A DNA stretch of 10,651 bases from Acidobacteriaceae bacterium (GTDB taxonomy: Bacteria; Acidobacteriota; Terriglobia; Terriglobales; Acidobacteriaceae): positions 1-10,651 of the forward strand of contig JASIJX010000575.1 of assembly GCA_030049955.1 (NCBI GenBank), read 5' to 3'. Every line of letters starts with the position of its first letter. The stretch's first letter is position 1. Shown here piece after piece: positions 8,056 to 10,651 of this stretch. Below the pieces are notes generated by a model. The model did not search any database. It saw nothing but the letters and a program-made list of their open reading frames with translations, and was not told where the DNA came from. The position numbers and the translations under genes are program-made.

Positions 8056-8059
<4 letters not shown>
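6533..8059 (-). CDS. purF: Amidophosphoribosyltransferase (PurF)
   Basis: Catalyses the first committed step of de novo purine synthesis: PRPP and glutamine give 5-phosphoribosylamine. The protein is 508 residues. Domain 1 is an Ntn glutaminase starting at Cys46 ([11 protein letters not shown]), the expected nucleophile after propeptide cleavage, with GHTRYSTTG at 114-122, HNGNLVN at 145-151 and DPRGFRPL at 217-224. Domain 2 is a phosphoribosyltransferase with the PRPP loop [12 protein letters not shown] at 391-402. C285, C431 (PCFYG), C483 and C486 (FCVACYTG) match the 4Fe-4S ligands of Bacillus-type PurF. The start is fixed by ATGA overlap with purL and by GAGG (8067-8070) 7 nt upstream; no ATG, GTG or TTG lies between it and Cys46. 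The leader is therefore 45 residues, against 11 in B. subtilis, and contains a heptamer repeat. It is probably cotranscribed with, and translationally coupled to, purL. Confidence 0.95.
7948..7975 (-). repeat. Heptanucleotide tandem repeat inside the PurF leader
   Basis: Four 7-base units on the plus strand: CAGGGAA, CAGGGAA, CAGGGAT, CGGGAAT. Read on the minus strand (TTCCCTG-type units) they encode residues 29-37 (IPDPCSLFP) of PurF, just before the catalytic Cys46. Short GGGAACA-type heptamer arrays are known as dispersed, usually intergenic, repeats in some bacteria (the STRR-type repeats of cyanobacteria are similar). Here one lies inside an essential gene, in a segment expected to be cleaved off. 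Confidence 0.75.
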
Positions 8060-10551
<2,492 letters not shown>

Positions 10552-10617
10552 TGTCGCATGAGCAACGCCGGAATTCGACGGAGAGGCCCGTGGATAACCG
10601 GCCGTTTTCGAGCCTGT

Positions 10618-10644
10618 AAAAACACCATCAGGCGCGGCCTGACG
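10618..10644 (-). terminator. Candidate rho-independent terminator upstream of purL
   Basis: On the minus strand TCAGGC-CGC-GCCTGA forms a 6-bp stem with a 3-nt loop, extended by a G-U and a C-G pair. After 3 nt comes TTTTT (10622-10618). It would end a minus-strand transcript arriving from beyond the right edge, leaving purL to its own promoter in 10552-10617. No convincing -35/-10 pair is visible there: GACAAT just before the ATG at 10551 has only a poor -35 partner. The spacer before the T-run is slightly long, so the call is tentative. Confidence 0.5.
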
Positions 10645-10651
10645 CTGTTGT

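Overview
This is a GC-rich window with four protein genes. It is most consistent with the chromosome of an Acidobacteriota bacterium, probably near the Terriglobia/Acidobacteriaceae. That placement is inferred from three things: an Oar-like TonB-dependent receptor of the type greatly expanded in that phylum, a large secreted protein built of 'HGF/FDAPGA' (HAF-type) repeats followed by Ig-like modules, and the general base and codon composition. No mobile element, phage gene, CRISPR array, tRNA or rRNA was seen.

Left part (1-3594, plus strand): the 3' part of one very large outer-membrane receptor gene. The reading frame is open at base 1, so the true start lies outside the window. Its visible N-terminus is a long Ala/Pro-rich stretch before the plug-like region and the beta-barrel. 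Only 4 bases separate its stop from the convergent stop of the next gene.

Middle part (3599-6112, minus strand): an 837-residue exported or membrane-anchored protein. It has one hydrophobic N-terminal segment, then seven copies of a roughly 52-residue repeat, then four Ig-like domains of about 95 residues arranged A-B-A-B. The B domains each carry a conserved cysteine pair. The 420-base gap upstream (6113-6532) holds a good sigma70-like promoter, an imperfect palindrome next to its -10 box, a leader of about 300 nt with two hairpins, and a strong Shine-Dalgarno sequence.

Right part (6533-10551, minus strand): purL and purF, two enzymes of de novo purine synthesis (steps 4 and 1), coupled by an ATGA stop/start overlap. 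PurF has the N-terminal glutaminase with a catalytic Cys and the iron-sulfur cysteines of the Bacillus-type enzyme, but its leader before the catalytic Cys is 45 residues long and contains an in-frame heptanucleotide tandem repeat. PurL is the small, PurS/PurQ-dependent type with a Pro/acidic-rich insertion. A terminator-like hairpin at the right edge separates purL from whatever lies upstream, so purL-purF may be its own transcription unit.

I do not see a clearly new biological system. The points most worth a second look are the repeat-containing PurF propeptide, the repeat architecture of the secreted protein with its regulated-looking leader, the insertion in PurL, and the Ala/Pro-rich N-terminus of the receptor.
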